Shown: piece by piece, positions 42,829 through 50,824 of the stretch
How the letters are laid out: each line of letters opens with the position of its first letter
Numbering within the stretch: the stretch's first letter is position 1
Assembly (NCBI RefSeq): GCF_030813505.1
Contig: NZ_JAUSUE010000012.1
Direction: 5' to 3' (one strand)
DNA from: Pectinatus haikarae
Lineage (GTDB): Bacteria; Bacillota; Negativicutes; Selenomonadales; Selenomonadaceae
Length of the DNA stretch: 64,000 bases
Program-made: the position numbers and the translations under genes
The notes under the pieces: generated by a model
The model's database searches: none
Told to the model about the DNA's origin: nothing
Seen by the model: only the letters and a program-made list of their open reading frames with translations

Positions 42829-43938
42829 ATGTCTAAAAACCGCAAACGCGGAGAAGGGTCTATCTCATACGAAAAATCACGGAAAAAATGGCGTGTAGCG
42901 TTTTTTGATAATGAAGATAACAGGCATTACAAAAGATTTGACACAGAACAGTCCGCAGCTGCGTTTTTAATCGAACAAATCAATGACATAAACAATGATA
43001 ATTTTGTTGCTCCGTCTGATGTTTTATTTGGCAGATGGGTGCTGGATTGGTTAAAGACTTATAAAAAAGATTCCGTCCGGCAAAGCACATATGATTATTA
43101 CAAATTCCTGATCGGTTATTTAAAACCGCTGACTGCGCTCAAGCTTCAGGAAGTTACCCCTTTGCAAATCCAACAACTGTATAAAGATCTGTTAGAACGG
43201 GTATCGGCAAATACGACACACAAAGCCCACTCCTTGTTGATCGGTATATTTTCAAAAGCATATAGCCTCGGTCTAATCAAGAAAAATATTATGGATAGCG
43301 TTGAAGCTCCGCATTTTGAAAAAAAAGATATTGAGATATTTACTAAAGATGAAATAGCGAAAATACTGCGTACATGTGCTAATCACGCCATATTAAATAA
43401 AAGATATGCAGCTGTGCTTTTAGCTGTAACGACGGGTATGCGCAAAGGTGAGGTCCTAGGACTAAGACGATGCGATGTTTTTTTAAATGTCAGACAAATA
43501 TTTATTCGGAAGATATTAGTACGGACCAGCGCGGGGCTGCTGATAGGCAACCCAAAAACAAAAGCATCTGTGAGAAAACTAACCGTCCATGAAGAAACGA
43601 TTAAGGAATTACAGAAGCTGCTCTCCAACCTTCCGGCAGGCGATGAGCAGCTATGCTTCGTCACGGCCAGTAATAATCCCGTGCAACCTACCGCTTTTGA
43701 TAAATTCTGGCACAGCGTGCTGCGGAATGCAGGGGTAGAATACAAAAAATTTCACACTCTGCGACATACCTATGCCACGAATTTACTTGCCGCTGGAGAG
43801 CCGATCATAGAGGTGTCCCGCAGATTAGGTCATAGCAAAATCAGTCATACGCTTGAATTATACGGGCATGCCATGCCAGATTATGACAAAATATTAGTTG
43901 ATAACACAAAAAATTTATACGATTTGCCGCGCCTGTAG
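42829..43938 (+). CDS. int: Phage tyrosine integrase
   Basis: 369 aa. Residues 1-55 resemble the AP2-like arm-DNA-binding domain (GEGSISYEKSRKKWRVAF). The core-binding SAM-like domain follows (60-155), then the catalytic domain with Arg in TTGMRKGEVLGLR, the HTLRHTYATNLL box, LGHSKISHTLELYGH and the nucleophile Tyr in ELYGH. It recombines attP with the tRNA-Ala attB. AGGAGG is 8 nt upstream. Stop lies 2 bp from the right arm sites. Confidence 0.95.
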   Translation: MSKNRKRGEGSISYEKSRKKWRVAFFDNEDNRHYKRFDTEQSAAAFLIEQINDINNDNFVAPSDVLFGRWVLDWLKTYKKDSVRQSTYDYYKFLIGYLKPLTALKLQEVTPLQIQQLYKDLLERVSANTTHKAHSLLIGIFSKAYSLGLIKKNIMDSVEAPHFEKKDIEIFTKDEIAKILRTCANHAILNKRYAAVLLAVTTGMRKGEVLGLRRCDVFLNVRQIFIRKILVRTSAGLLIGNPKTKASVRKLTVHEETIKELQKLLSNLPAGDEQLCFVTASNNPVQPTAFDKFWHSVLRNAGVEYKKFHTLRHTYATNLLAAGEPIIEVSRRLGHSKISHTLELYGHAMPDYDKILVDNTKNLYDLPRL

Positions 43939-43939
43939 T

Positions 43940-43958
43940 GGGCACAAAAGTGGGCACA
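43940..43958 (+). promoter_or_regulatory. Integrase arm-type sites, right side
   Basis: Two GGGCACA copies at 43940 and 43952, right after the int stop codon, matching three copies beside attL. Confidence 0.6.
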
Positions 43959-44073
43959 ATTAAATTTTATTAATACCCATAAATCCTTATAAATAAGGGG
44001 CTTATACAATAGCTAAAATATATGCCCAAATGCTTGTATCTCTATATATCAAGGGAATTACGCTCCTGTTTTA

Positions 44074-44125
44074 GCTTGAATGGCATTCAAGAGGTCGAGG
44101 GTTCGATCCCCTTCGTCTCCACCAT
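44074..44125 (+). repeat. attR core, 52-bp direct repeat
   Basis: Exact copy of 5960-6011, the 3' part of tRNA-Ala(GGC). Upstream sequence differs, so this copy is not a whole tRNA gene. It marks the right end of the prophage. Confidence 0.95.
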
Positions 44126-44137
44126 AAGAAAGCAATA

Positions 44138-44170
44138 ACCATGCAGGTTTTGAGGACTGCATGGTTTTTT
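44138..44170 (+). terminator. Original terminator of the tRNA-Ala operon
   Basis: ACCATGCAG/CTGCATGGT stem followed by TTTTTT, 13 bp after attR. Before phage insertion it would have lain directly downstream of the two tRNA genes. Confidence 0.8.
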
Positions 44171-44208
44171 ATTTATAGCGAAATCAATAAGGTGGGCCAT
44201 TTTAAAAA

Positions 44209-44248
44209 TAAGCGATACCATCAGCAAAATTATTGACGGTATCGCTTA
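44209..44248 (-). terminator. Terminator of the XRE regulator gene
   Basis: Perfect 11-bp stem TAAGCGATACC/GGTATCGCTTA, just after the stop of the leftward regulator gene. Plus-strand A- and T-rich flanks allow either direction. Confidence 0.65.
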
Positions 44249-44254
44249 TTTTAT

Positions 44255-44854
44255 TTATGCATTTTTATTTTTGCGGATGGCATCTTCAAGATCAAAAACT
44301 GGTTTATCTAATTCGCTGCGAATCAAAGGGCCAGCATCTTTGACATCAGCAACATAACCATTAAGTAGGTTCTGACACTGTATAACATCATTTGATGTTT
44401 TTAACTCTATATCTCCATTTTCCACTTGCCGGAATGTAAACATAGAAAAGAGGGTTTGCAGGTATGCAGACATAGCAATGTAAATTAGGTTAGCACGTTG
44501 CCCCAAAGAATAATTTTTACGCCGCTGATCAATATTTAGATATTCATCTGGTATGAAATGACTCCCAAAAGCCATGGATAAGAGGTCAACTGCATGTTGT
44601 ATCTCTAGTATTGTTAAAATCATTTCGTTATATGATTCATCAACTCTACCTAGTAGCCAATCCGTTGAAACTGCAAATAAATCAGAGATGTACACCAACA
44701 TAGATTCATTTGGAAACGATTTCTGCGCGCGAACCCACTCGTTAATTGTTGATTTCCCTTTTGTGCCTAATATACGTGTTAATTCTGGATATGTCAGATC
44801 ATACGTATTTTTAAGTAAGACAAATCGTTCAGTAAATTTATCTCGTACAGTCAA
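44255..44854 (-). CDS. XRE-family transcriptional regulator
   Basis: About 199 aa from the TTG at 44854, preceded by GGAGGT. The helix-turn-helix lies near residues 15-50 (LTYPELTRILGTKGKSTINE), followed by FAVSTDWLLGRVDESYN as in many XRE repressors. The C-terminal 130 residues are helical and unrecognised. It is outside the prophage, at the left edge of the island. An upstream ATG frame exists but lacks a ribosome site. Confidence 0.72.
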   Translation of the reverse strand: MTVRDKFTERFVLLKNTYDLTYPELTRILGTKGKSTINEWVRAQKSFPNESMLVYISDLFAVSTDWLLGRVDESYNEMILTILEIQHAVDLLSMAFGSHFIPDEYLNIDQRRKNYSLGQRANLIYIAMSAYLQTLFSMFTFRQVENGDIELKTSNDVIQCQNLLNGYVADVKDAGPLIRSELDKPVFDLEDAIRKNKNA

Positions 44855-44934
44855 AAAAATACCTCCATCCCTTGCAATCCCAAAAAAAATTGGGTTTATA
44901 TAAAACATATAATCTATTACCGATTATATCATTT

Positions 44935-45144
44935 TTATAGAGTGGCCTTTCCCCACGCGGTCAGATACCGAAAACGAAAGGAATCACTCGATTTCGTAAA
45001 AATGCTTGATTTATCACCTACGCTGCCAATTTCTCTAGCGACTTGGCTGGCAGGTACTCCACGCAAAACCCGCTTAACGGCTTCTTCTTTAAATTCGTTG
45101 CTGTATTTTGTCAATACTCTCACCTCATGAATGTATTTTACCAT
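44935..45144 (-). pseudogene. IS3-family OrfA N-terminal remnant
   Basis: LTKYSNEFKEEAVKRVLRG followed by PASQVAREIG is the helix-turn-helix of IS3-type OrfA. The frame then runs into unrelated sequence (DSFRFRYLTAWGKA), so only about 45 residues remain. Confidence 0.65.
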
Positions 45145-45179
45145 TCATTTTAGCTGTCTAGCAAAGCGGGTATAGGTTA

Positions 45180-45837
45180 GTGTATGAAGGCCGTTACGAA
45201 ACAGTAGATGGACAACATAAACGTAAAAAGATTGCTGCCGTGTCAAAAAAACTTTAAATAGAAAAATAAAAGAATGGCAAACACAAATAGATAACGGTAT
45301 TTACTTGCCTCCGAACGATATGACCATAAATATTTTAGCGCAAATTTGGTTGGATAATATCAAAACATCAGTAAAAATCAATACGTATCATCAGTATGAC
45401 ATATTGGTACGTAACTATATTTTACCTCGTTATGGGCACCAAAAATTACCAACATTGAAATCAATTGAAATTCAATCATGGTTAAATAATCTATATCAAT
45501 ATTGTCCCAATGGTTCTAACCACTTGTCGGCAAGAACTATTAATGCAATCCGTAATGTTTGGAGAACGATGATGGGATTTGCTGTAGATAATGGGTTCAC
45601 AGGTAATAACCCGCTCATGGAAGTTAAACATGTTCGTGAAGAAAAAAAGAACCATTGGTCTTATCAGAAATACAACTATCAACATTATTGAATATTGCAA
45701 AAAAAGGTGAGTACTATCCCGGTGATGATCCGTTCGCTGATTATTTGAAAAAAGAGTATTACGTTGCTGTTACTTTAGCTTCTCGCACGGGCCGTCGTGG
45801 TGAGGTGTTCGGCTTGGACTGGAGTTATGTCCGTTTA
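45180..45837 (+). pseudogene. Second tyrosine integrase, frameshifted and cut by an IS3 fragment
   Basis: Three frames join into one integrase: VYEGRYETVDGQHKRKK (arm-binding end), a core-binding domain at 45305-45650 (TINILAQIWLDNIKTSVKIN), then the start of the catalytic domain (LASRTGRRGEVFGLDWSYV) up to 45837. Frame breaks lie near 45250 and 45650. The HxLRH and Tyr regions are missing because IS3 sequence follows directly. It is the relic of a second integrated element next to the prophage. Confidence 0.8.
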
Positions 45838-46456
45838 AGGATATCCCTTCTTGGAGAAAGATTGGACAGATTGGTATCTATCAAGAAGTTTTCTGACAGA
45901 AAAAGCTTTGTATTCGGAACCTTGATCTGAATGAAATAATACATGCTTTGGAAATCCACGATTGGTATAAGCTTTTTGCAGGGGAGCTTGTATTAGTTTA
46001 TGGGAATGCTCAGAGGTGACATTCCAGCCTATGATTTTCCTGGCAAAAAGGTCAATAACAATGCATAGATAGTTGAACCTGCCATTGACCTTGATGTAGG
46101 TAAAATCGCTGACCCAAATCATATTGGGAGCATCCGGATTGAAACCTTGATTAAGATGATTTACGCATAGCATCCCATCTATGGGGGCAGGCTTATATTT
46201 AGGCTTATCCATCGACATTCTAGGCAGAGCCATATGCCAGCCATCAGCCGGTACACTCTGCCAACACTGATGGTTATACCATAGTCACGCTTAAGGACAT
46301 GGTGGATTTTATAAGCACCAAGGCTGTGGCGTAGTCGCTGTAGATATGCACGACAGCGGACTTAATTTGTTGATTAACCGCTATCCTGGGGGCTGGTTCT
46401 GAGAAAAAATGCTTGTAATAAGTGCTGCGGTTAACATGCAACACTTTACAAAGCAC
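45835..46456 (-). pseudogene. IS3-family OrfB transposase, frameshifted and 3'-truncated
   Basis: Reading leftward: HTH_21 region (MLCKVLHVNRSTYYKHFF), a break near 46320, another near 46230, then the integrase core with DFTYIKVNGRFNYL, DLFARKIIGW and FHSDQGSEYKAF. The frame ends at SKKGYP, before the catalytic Glu, exactly where the broken integrase begins. It cannot be active. Confidence 0.85.
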
Positions 46457-46494
46457 TTTAACACCATGCTGACAGCGCAGTTTAAAAACAGCTT

Positions 46495-46779
46495 CTAATC
46501 TTTGTCTGAGTGTGGCGTGAATATGGCAATCGCTTTTTTTAAAATAAGATTTTCCTCTTCAAGCTGAGCATTGCGTTTTTGGAGTTGCTTGACCTGTTTA
46601 GCGGTAATAATCTCACCATTGTCGGTTTCGACAGTAGAATATTGCTTAATCCATTTACCAAGAGCGGATTGAGATACACCGTATTCCTTTATAAGTGCAG
46701 TTTGAGTCTTGCCATTGTGGTAAAGCTCTACAAGTGTGCGTTTGAAATCTTCTTCGTAGCGAGGTGTTTTTGTGGACAA
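46495..46779 (-). CDS. IS3-family OrfA
   Basis: About 94 aa from the TTG at 46779 behind GAGGGATTAAC. KTPRYEEDFKRTLVELYHNG and GVSQSALGKWIKQY form the HTH; a leucine zipper follows (QVKQLQKRNAQLEEENLILK). It looks intact, but its OrfB partner is broken, so the element is dead. Confidence 0.8.
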   Translation of the reverse strand: MSTKTPRYEEDFKRTLVELYHNGKTQTALIKEYGVSQSALGKWIKQYSTVETDNGEIITAKQVKQLQKRNAQLEEENLILKKAIAIFTPHSDKD

Positions 46780-46858
46780 GTTAATCCCTCTTTTTCGTGT
46801 TTGAAATAATAATACGCCTGGTGCAAGAATGTGACTGCTTTTATAGGGTAGCACCAAT

Positions 46859-47272
46859 GCCGTAATTTCCGAACTGCCAAAAGACGCAAAAATCAATGAT
46901 AAATTAACTGTTAATGCCGTAAAATTAACCGATCCTGTAATCAAAGGTAAAGTACCTGTTTATAAAATAGACGCCATAAAACAGCCGGATTTATGGCAAG
47001 CCGAAAAAATAGACAATACACCGGATACTGCATATCTTTATCATACTAAGGGCAAAGGGAAAGCAACCCCGGCAAAAACAAACGCACATCCAATAAAACA
47101 AAAAGCCCAGCAGCGGCGGCAAAAAGATGTGCTTGATAAGACAGCAGATATTGCTAAAAATATGTTAGATCATAAAGAAGCGAAATATAACGCGCATTGG
47201 GAAGAAGATGATTTACTAAAAGACTGGACAAAAGAAGCAGAAAAAGAAATGTATCAAGGGTGGCACATATGA
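46859..47272 (+). pseudogene. 3' fragment of an unidentified gene
   Basis: An uninterrupted frame of about 137 codons (AVISELPKDAKINDKLTVNA ... EMYQGWHI) without a start codon begins exactly at the IS3 fragment edge. It is Lys/Asp/Gln-rich with a coiled-coil middle (KQKAQQRRQKDVLDKTAD). It is probably the end of a larger protein destroyed by the IS event. No family recognised. Confidence 0.5.
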
Positions 47273-47308
47273 TATACTGAATAAAATCAAGGAGTGGTTA
47301 GTAAAGGA

Positions 47309-47569
47309 ATGATAATAATGAGCGAAGAAATAATTGACAATAAATTTCCAATTCGTTTAGTTACTGGTGGTATGAGCGGGTTGATTGTTGTTTATGAAAA
47401 TGCAAACGGTGGCACAGGTTTTGTAAACGTAGATAATTTTCATGTCAGATAATTTTTTACAGAAAGGCCAAGTTATATTAATTTTAAGACAATATTAAAA
47501 CATGGACCATTAAGTACATCAAAACGACAAATAACTGAGGTTTATAACGATCGTAACTATCATAAATGA
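47309..47569 (+). pseudogene. Small gene interrupted by one in-frame TAA
   Basis: AAGGAATG-type start, 47 codons ending DNFHVR, then TAA at 47450-47452. The same frame continues FFTERPSYINFKTILKHGPL to TGA at 47569. The continuation reads as normal protein, so a single nonsense mutation is likely. The TGA overlaps an ATG of the next frame. Function unknown. Confidence 0.5.
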
Positions 47570-47595
47570 AACATGACAGAAAGGAAGTAGCAGAA

Positions 47596-48309
47596 ATGAG
47601 TATGCATACAATTGGTCGTATTTTAGCGACATCAGATATACATGGTCAAAATAAGAAATTTCATATGAAAACCATGCAGCATGAACCGGAACAGGATTTA
47701 CTTATCGTTTGCGGTGATTTAATCGACAGAGGAAAAGAAAACTTAAAATGCCTTGCTGCTTGCCAAAAACTGCAGTAGCAAGGAGCCGTGCTTTTAAAGG
47801 GAAACCATGAGCAGTTTCTAGAACAAAGCCTCATTGAAATGCTAGAAACTCGTGCGTGGCGCACTATGCCGTCAAACAATCTGTATAATTGGGTCACGTA
47901 TAATGGTGGTGCTGAAATGTATAACGAAATAAAAGACTTATCGGTAAAAAAATTAACAGCGATTTTGACATGGATTCAAAAACTGCCGCTTTATTTTACA
48001 ATAGGTAAATTTATATTTACTCATGCTGCGGCAAATACGCACAAGCCGATTGAAAAGAATACGGAAGATGAAGTAGTATGGGCAGATGAAAGCTTCTATT
48101 ATCGTCCAGCATATAAAGATAAAATTATGATTTTCGGGCATATCCCTACATGGCTACTTGATAAAAGCGGCACTGAAAATAAGGATAAAAATGCCAAAAT
48201 ATGGTTTGATAACGTTTATAAAGATAAGATAGACATTAACTGCGGCGGTGTTTTTGGTGGTAAACTGGTTGCCATAGAATTACCGAGTATGCTGGAATTC
48301 TATGAATAG
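47596..48309 (+). pseudogene. Metallophosphoesterase interrupted by one amber codon
   Basis: The family motifs are split between two in-frame halves: ATSDIHGQ and GDLIDRGKEN before, and LLKGNHEQF, FIFTHAAANT and FGHIPTW after a TAG at 47776-47778. A stretch of only about nine codons separates LQ-stop from GNHE. It belongs to the PrpE/ApaH-like serine/threonine phosphatase group. AAGGAAG precedes the ATG at 47596. A GTG at 47788 could restart, but would lack the first two metal motifs. Confidence 0.8.
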
Positions 48310-48434
48310 TGAGCCATTCAACAAATGTATTGCATAATTTAATGGAATGGATGGAAGGAAGGAACACTGGTTTTGCAGTTTAGAAAGATTGGCTGTGCTT
48401 ATTTAAACTTGTAAATTATAATAAGGCTGCTATA

Positions 48435-48797
48435 ATGAGTTTTGGAAGGTATTTTAGAAAATTGCGAACGTCCAAACATACCACTCAGAAGCAGGTAGCA
48501 GAAAAAATAGGCAAGACTACTATGCTGGTAAGCAGTATAGAAACAAATAATAACAAATCGTTTTCTTATTATGATTTGAAAAAAAATTCGGAACTGTTGG
48601 GACTGTCTGAGGAAAAACACAGAGAACTCTTTAGAGAGGCTGCAAGAGCGAGAGAAAATCTTCCGCCATATCTCCTTAAGTATGTGAATGGTCACGATGA
48701 AGTATATGAACTACTGGAAATTTTTGTAGATAAACATATGGGGAGTGACTCCTTAAAAAAAATTGTAAAATATGCGGAGGAACTTAGAAATGTATAA
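48435..48797 (+). CDS. XRE regulator of the methyltransferase operon
   Basis: 120 aa. Helix-turn-helix near 8-40 (RTSKHTTQKQVAEKIGKTTM), with helical C-terminus. Overlaps the Dcm start by 8 bp, as controller proteins of restriction-modification loci often do. It probably tunes expression of the methyltransferase. No direct-repeat C-box was recognised upstream. Confidence 0.75.
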   Translation: MSFGRYFRKLRTSKHTTQKQVAEKIGKTTMLVSSIETNNNKSFSYYDLKKNSELLGLSEEKHRELFREAARARENLPPYLLKYVNGHDEVYELLEIFVDKHMGSDSLKKIVKYAEELRNV

Positions 48798-50361
48798 GAC
48801 AGTTGATTTATTTGCAGGTGCAGGCGGACTCAGCTATGGTTTTGAAGCAACAGATAAATTTAATATAATTGCGGTAGCTGAGAATAATGCAAATGCCAGA
48901 AAAACTTACGTAGCTAATCACAGGAAAAAAGATGATATTTTGATGATTACAGACGTGTGTGGATATGATTTTCGTGCATTATCTGACAGGTTCAATGGTA
49001 TTGATGTTGTTATTGGAGGACCACCATGTCAAGGTTTTTCAAATGTGAACAGGCAGAAGAATCATATAATCAGTATGAATAATTCTTTGGTTAAAGAGTA
49101 TTTCCGAGCAATAAAAGAAATCAAACCTAAGGCATTTGTTATGGAAAACGTAAGCATGTTGTCTTCTGAGAAACATCGTTTTTATGATTCGAAGAAGGAT
49201 CATGATGAAGTGTTTAAGCTAAGAGTTAATATGAAACGTGATGAACTTGTTATTGCGGATGAAAATTATGATGGGGTGGACTGTTTCAAAGCTCTTAATG
49301 AAAATGATGTTGAAACATACAGTATTTCAAATAAACTGCTTAAGCTATTGAATGTATTATATAAAGACAGAAAAAACAAAGAAAACCGGTTGCAAAAATA
49401 TATTTATAAAAATGCAAACATTATTTGCAGTCAAATCAAGGAATTTTTAGATGAGGGACATTATGATTATAAAATCCTTCATGATATAAGCAAATATATT
49501 AATACAAGCACATTAGAGGATTTTTTTGATGAACTTGGACAGTTCATCAAGTTTCAAAAAAGTTTTCGACTCATTGATGAACTTAATTCGAATGATATTA
49601 TTTATAAACTTACCCAGAATCCAGAAACTGGGAAAATCACAGCCTTAGTAAATTCATATTCCGTAATTGATTATGCAAATAAAATTCTTGGGGACGACTA
49701 TGTAAAAAACAGCGGAGTCATCAATGCTATATGGTATGGGGTACCGCAGGAACGTAAGCGTTTTATTATGATAGGTATTCGAACAGGTGAAATAGATGAC
49801 AATAAGATAGTGATGCCAGACGGCAGTGGAAAACTTCCACCGATAGTTAATACAGGTGAGGCAATTATGGATTTAGCAGATTACGCTGCATTTCAGGAAT
49901 CAGGTGATGATAATAAAATTAATTATAAAGATCATAAAAATTTATCAGAGTACGCAGTATTAATGCGTACTGGTTCCAGTGGCATATGTAATCATGTTAT
50001 AACTAAAACACGGGAAAAAGCACAGGAGAGATTTGCAGTATTGCATGAAGGAGAGAATTTCCGCAAACTCGAATCAGGTTTGAAAGATAATTATGCTGAT
50101 CCTGATAGAACACAGAACAGCATATATTTAAGACTTGACAGAGAAAAACCAAGCGGCACTGTAATAAATGTGAGAAAATCGATGTGGGTTCATCCTACAC
50201 TCAATAGGGCAGTTAGTATCCGTGAGGCAGCTAGGCTTCAGTCATTCCCTGATAAGTTTGTATTTAGTGGAACAAAAAATTCTCAATATCAACAAGTTGG
50301 AAATGCAGTCCCTCCACTGATGGCTAAGGGAATAGCAGAATTACTTTTGAAGTATCTATAA
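48790..50361 (+). CDS. dcm: DNA (cytosine-5) methyltransferase
   Basis: 523 aa from MYKTVDLFAGAGG (GGAGG 9 nt upstream). Motif I DLFAGAGGLSYGFE, motif IV GGPPCQGFSN with the catalytic Cys, motif VI KAFVMENVS, motif VIII QERKRFIMIG, motif IX/X with REAARLQSFPD and YQQVGNAVPP. About 170 residues are inserted between motifs VI and VIII, making it longer than most family members. It would protect host DNA; specificity unknown. It has its own terminator and is separated from the ATPase cassette by 218 bp. Confidence 0.94.
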   Translation: MYKTVDLFAGAGGLSYGFEATDKFNIIAVAENNANARKTYVANHRKKDDILMITDVCGYDFRALSDRFNGIDVVIGGPPCQGFSNVNRQKNHIISMNNSLVKEYFRAIKEIKPKAFVMENVSMLSSEKHRFYDSKKDHDEVFKLRVNMKRDELVIADENYDGVDCFKALNENDVETYSISNKLLKLLNVLYKDRKNKENRLQKYIYKNANIICSQIKEFLDEGHYDYKILHDISKYINTSTLEDFFDELGQFIKFQKSFRLIDELNSNDIIYKLTQNPETGKITALVNSYSVIDYANKILGDDYVKNSGVINAIWYGVPQERKRFIMIGIRTGEIDDNKIVMPDGSGKLPPIVNTGEAIMDLADYAAFQESGDDNKINYKDHKNLSEYAVLMRTGSSGICNHVITKTREKAQERFAVLHEGENFRKLESGLKDNYADPDRTQNSIYLRLDREKPSGTVINVRKSMWVHPTLNRAVSIREAARLQSFPDKFVFSGTKNSQYQQVGNAVPPLMAKGIAELLLKYL

Positions 50362-50397
50362 ATGAAATGCGCAGGCTTTTGCCTGCGCATTTCATTT
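50360..50397 (+). terminator. Strong terminator after dcm
   Basis: 17-bp perfect stem (AAATGAAATGCGCAGGC and its complement) around TTTT, ending in CATTTTG. It directly follows the dcm stop and separates dcm transcription from the cassette downstream. Confidence 0.88.
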
Positions 50398-50579
50398 TGA
50401 AATTATTTTTAAAATAATTTCATTAAAAATTGCAATAATCATGTAAAAACGAGTAATTAAATTGAACTTAATATTTTAATACTAATAGTATTTTTAAAAT
50501 AATTGACGCTAAAAGAAAAATAGATTAATATAAAGATGAAATGAAGCTCTTATTTATTATTAATTTTGGAGGTGTGATT

Positions 50580-50810
50580 TTGAAAAAAGAATCTAAGCGT
50601 GATAAATTTGTCAGAATAGCTGAGGCAAGAACTAATAAAATTATCAGTATGATTCAGCTTTTAGGCAACTGTTCAAATCATAGTTTATATGAATATTCTA
50701 AGACGGATGTAAATAAAATATTCAATGCTATTCAGATAGAACTTGATGAAGCAAAAAAACGATATAGCAAACAAGACAGTCAGAAGGGTAGTAAATTTAC
50801 ATTAGAATAA
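50580..50810 (+). CDS. Small conserved protein of cassette A
   Basis: 76 aa from TTG at 50580 with GGAGG 7 nt upstream. KFVRIAEARTNKIISMIQLL followed by GNCSNHSLYEYSKTDVNKIF, ending KGSKFTLE. It is clearly homologous to the stop-interrupted frame at 56590-56823 of cassette B. Helical, basic, no catalytic residues; possibly a nucleic-acid-binding or regulatory subunit. The ATPase start follows 14 bp later. Confidence 0.8.
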   Translation: MKKESKRDKFVRIAEARTNKIISMIQLLGNCSNHSLYEYSKTDVNKIFNAIQIELDEAKKRYSKQDSQKGSKFTLE

Positions 50811-50824
50811 TGGAGGGAACGCTT

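Larger units (their letters stand above)
5960..44125. mobile_element. Complete siphovirus-type prophage integrated in tRNA-Ala
   Basis: About 38.1 kb bounded by 52-bp direct repeats. It contains all modules expected of an HK97-type temperate siphovirus in conventional order: lysis, tail, head, packaging, late regulator, recombination/replication, genetic switch and integrase. Late and early genes run leftward; the repressor, ImmA peptidase, exported protein and integrase run rightward. No frameshift or IS was noticed in an essential gene, so it may be inducible. Confidence 0.93.
45835..46858 (-). mobile_element. Truncated IS3-family element
   Basis: OrfA plus damaged OrfB in the usual order. 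Its OrfB end is fused to the integrase relic at about 45837, and its OrfA end abuts a cut reading frame near 46859. The terminal repeats could not both be found, so the outer limits are approximate. Confidence 0.65.

Noticed and set aside
47566..47788. Independent small gene followed by a second phosphatase gene
   Set aside because: Both frames are in register and separated only by one TAG; each half lacks motifs held by the other, so one interrupted gene is simpler.
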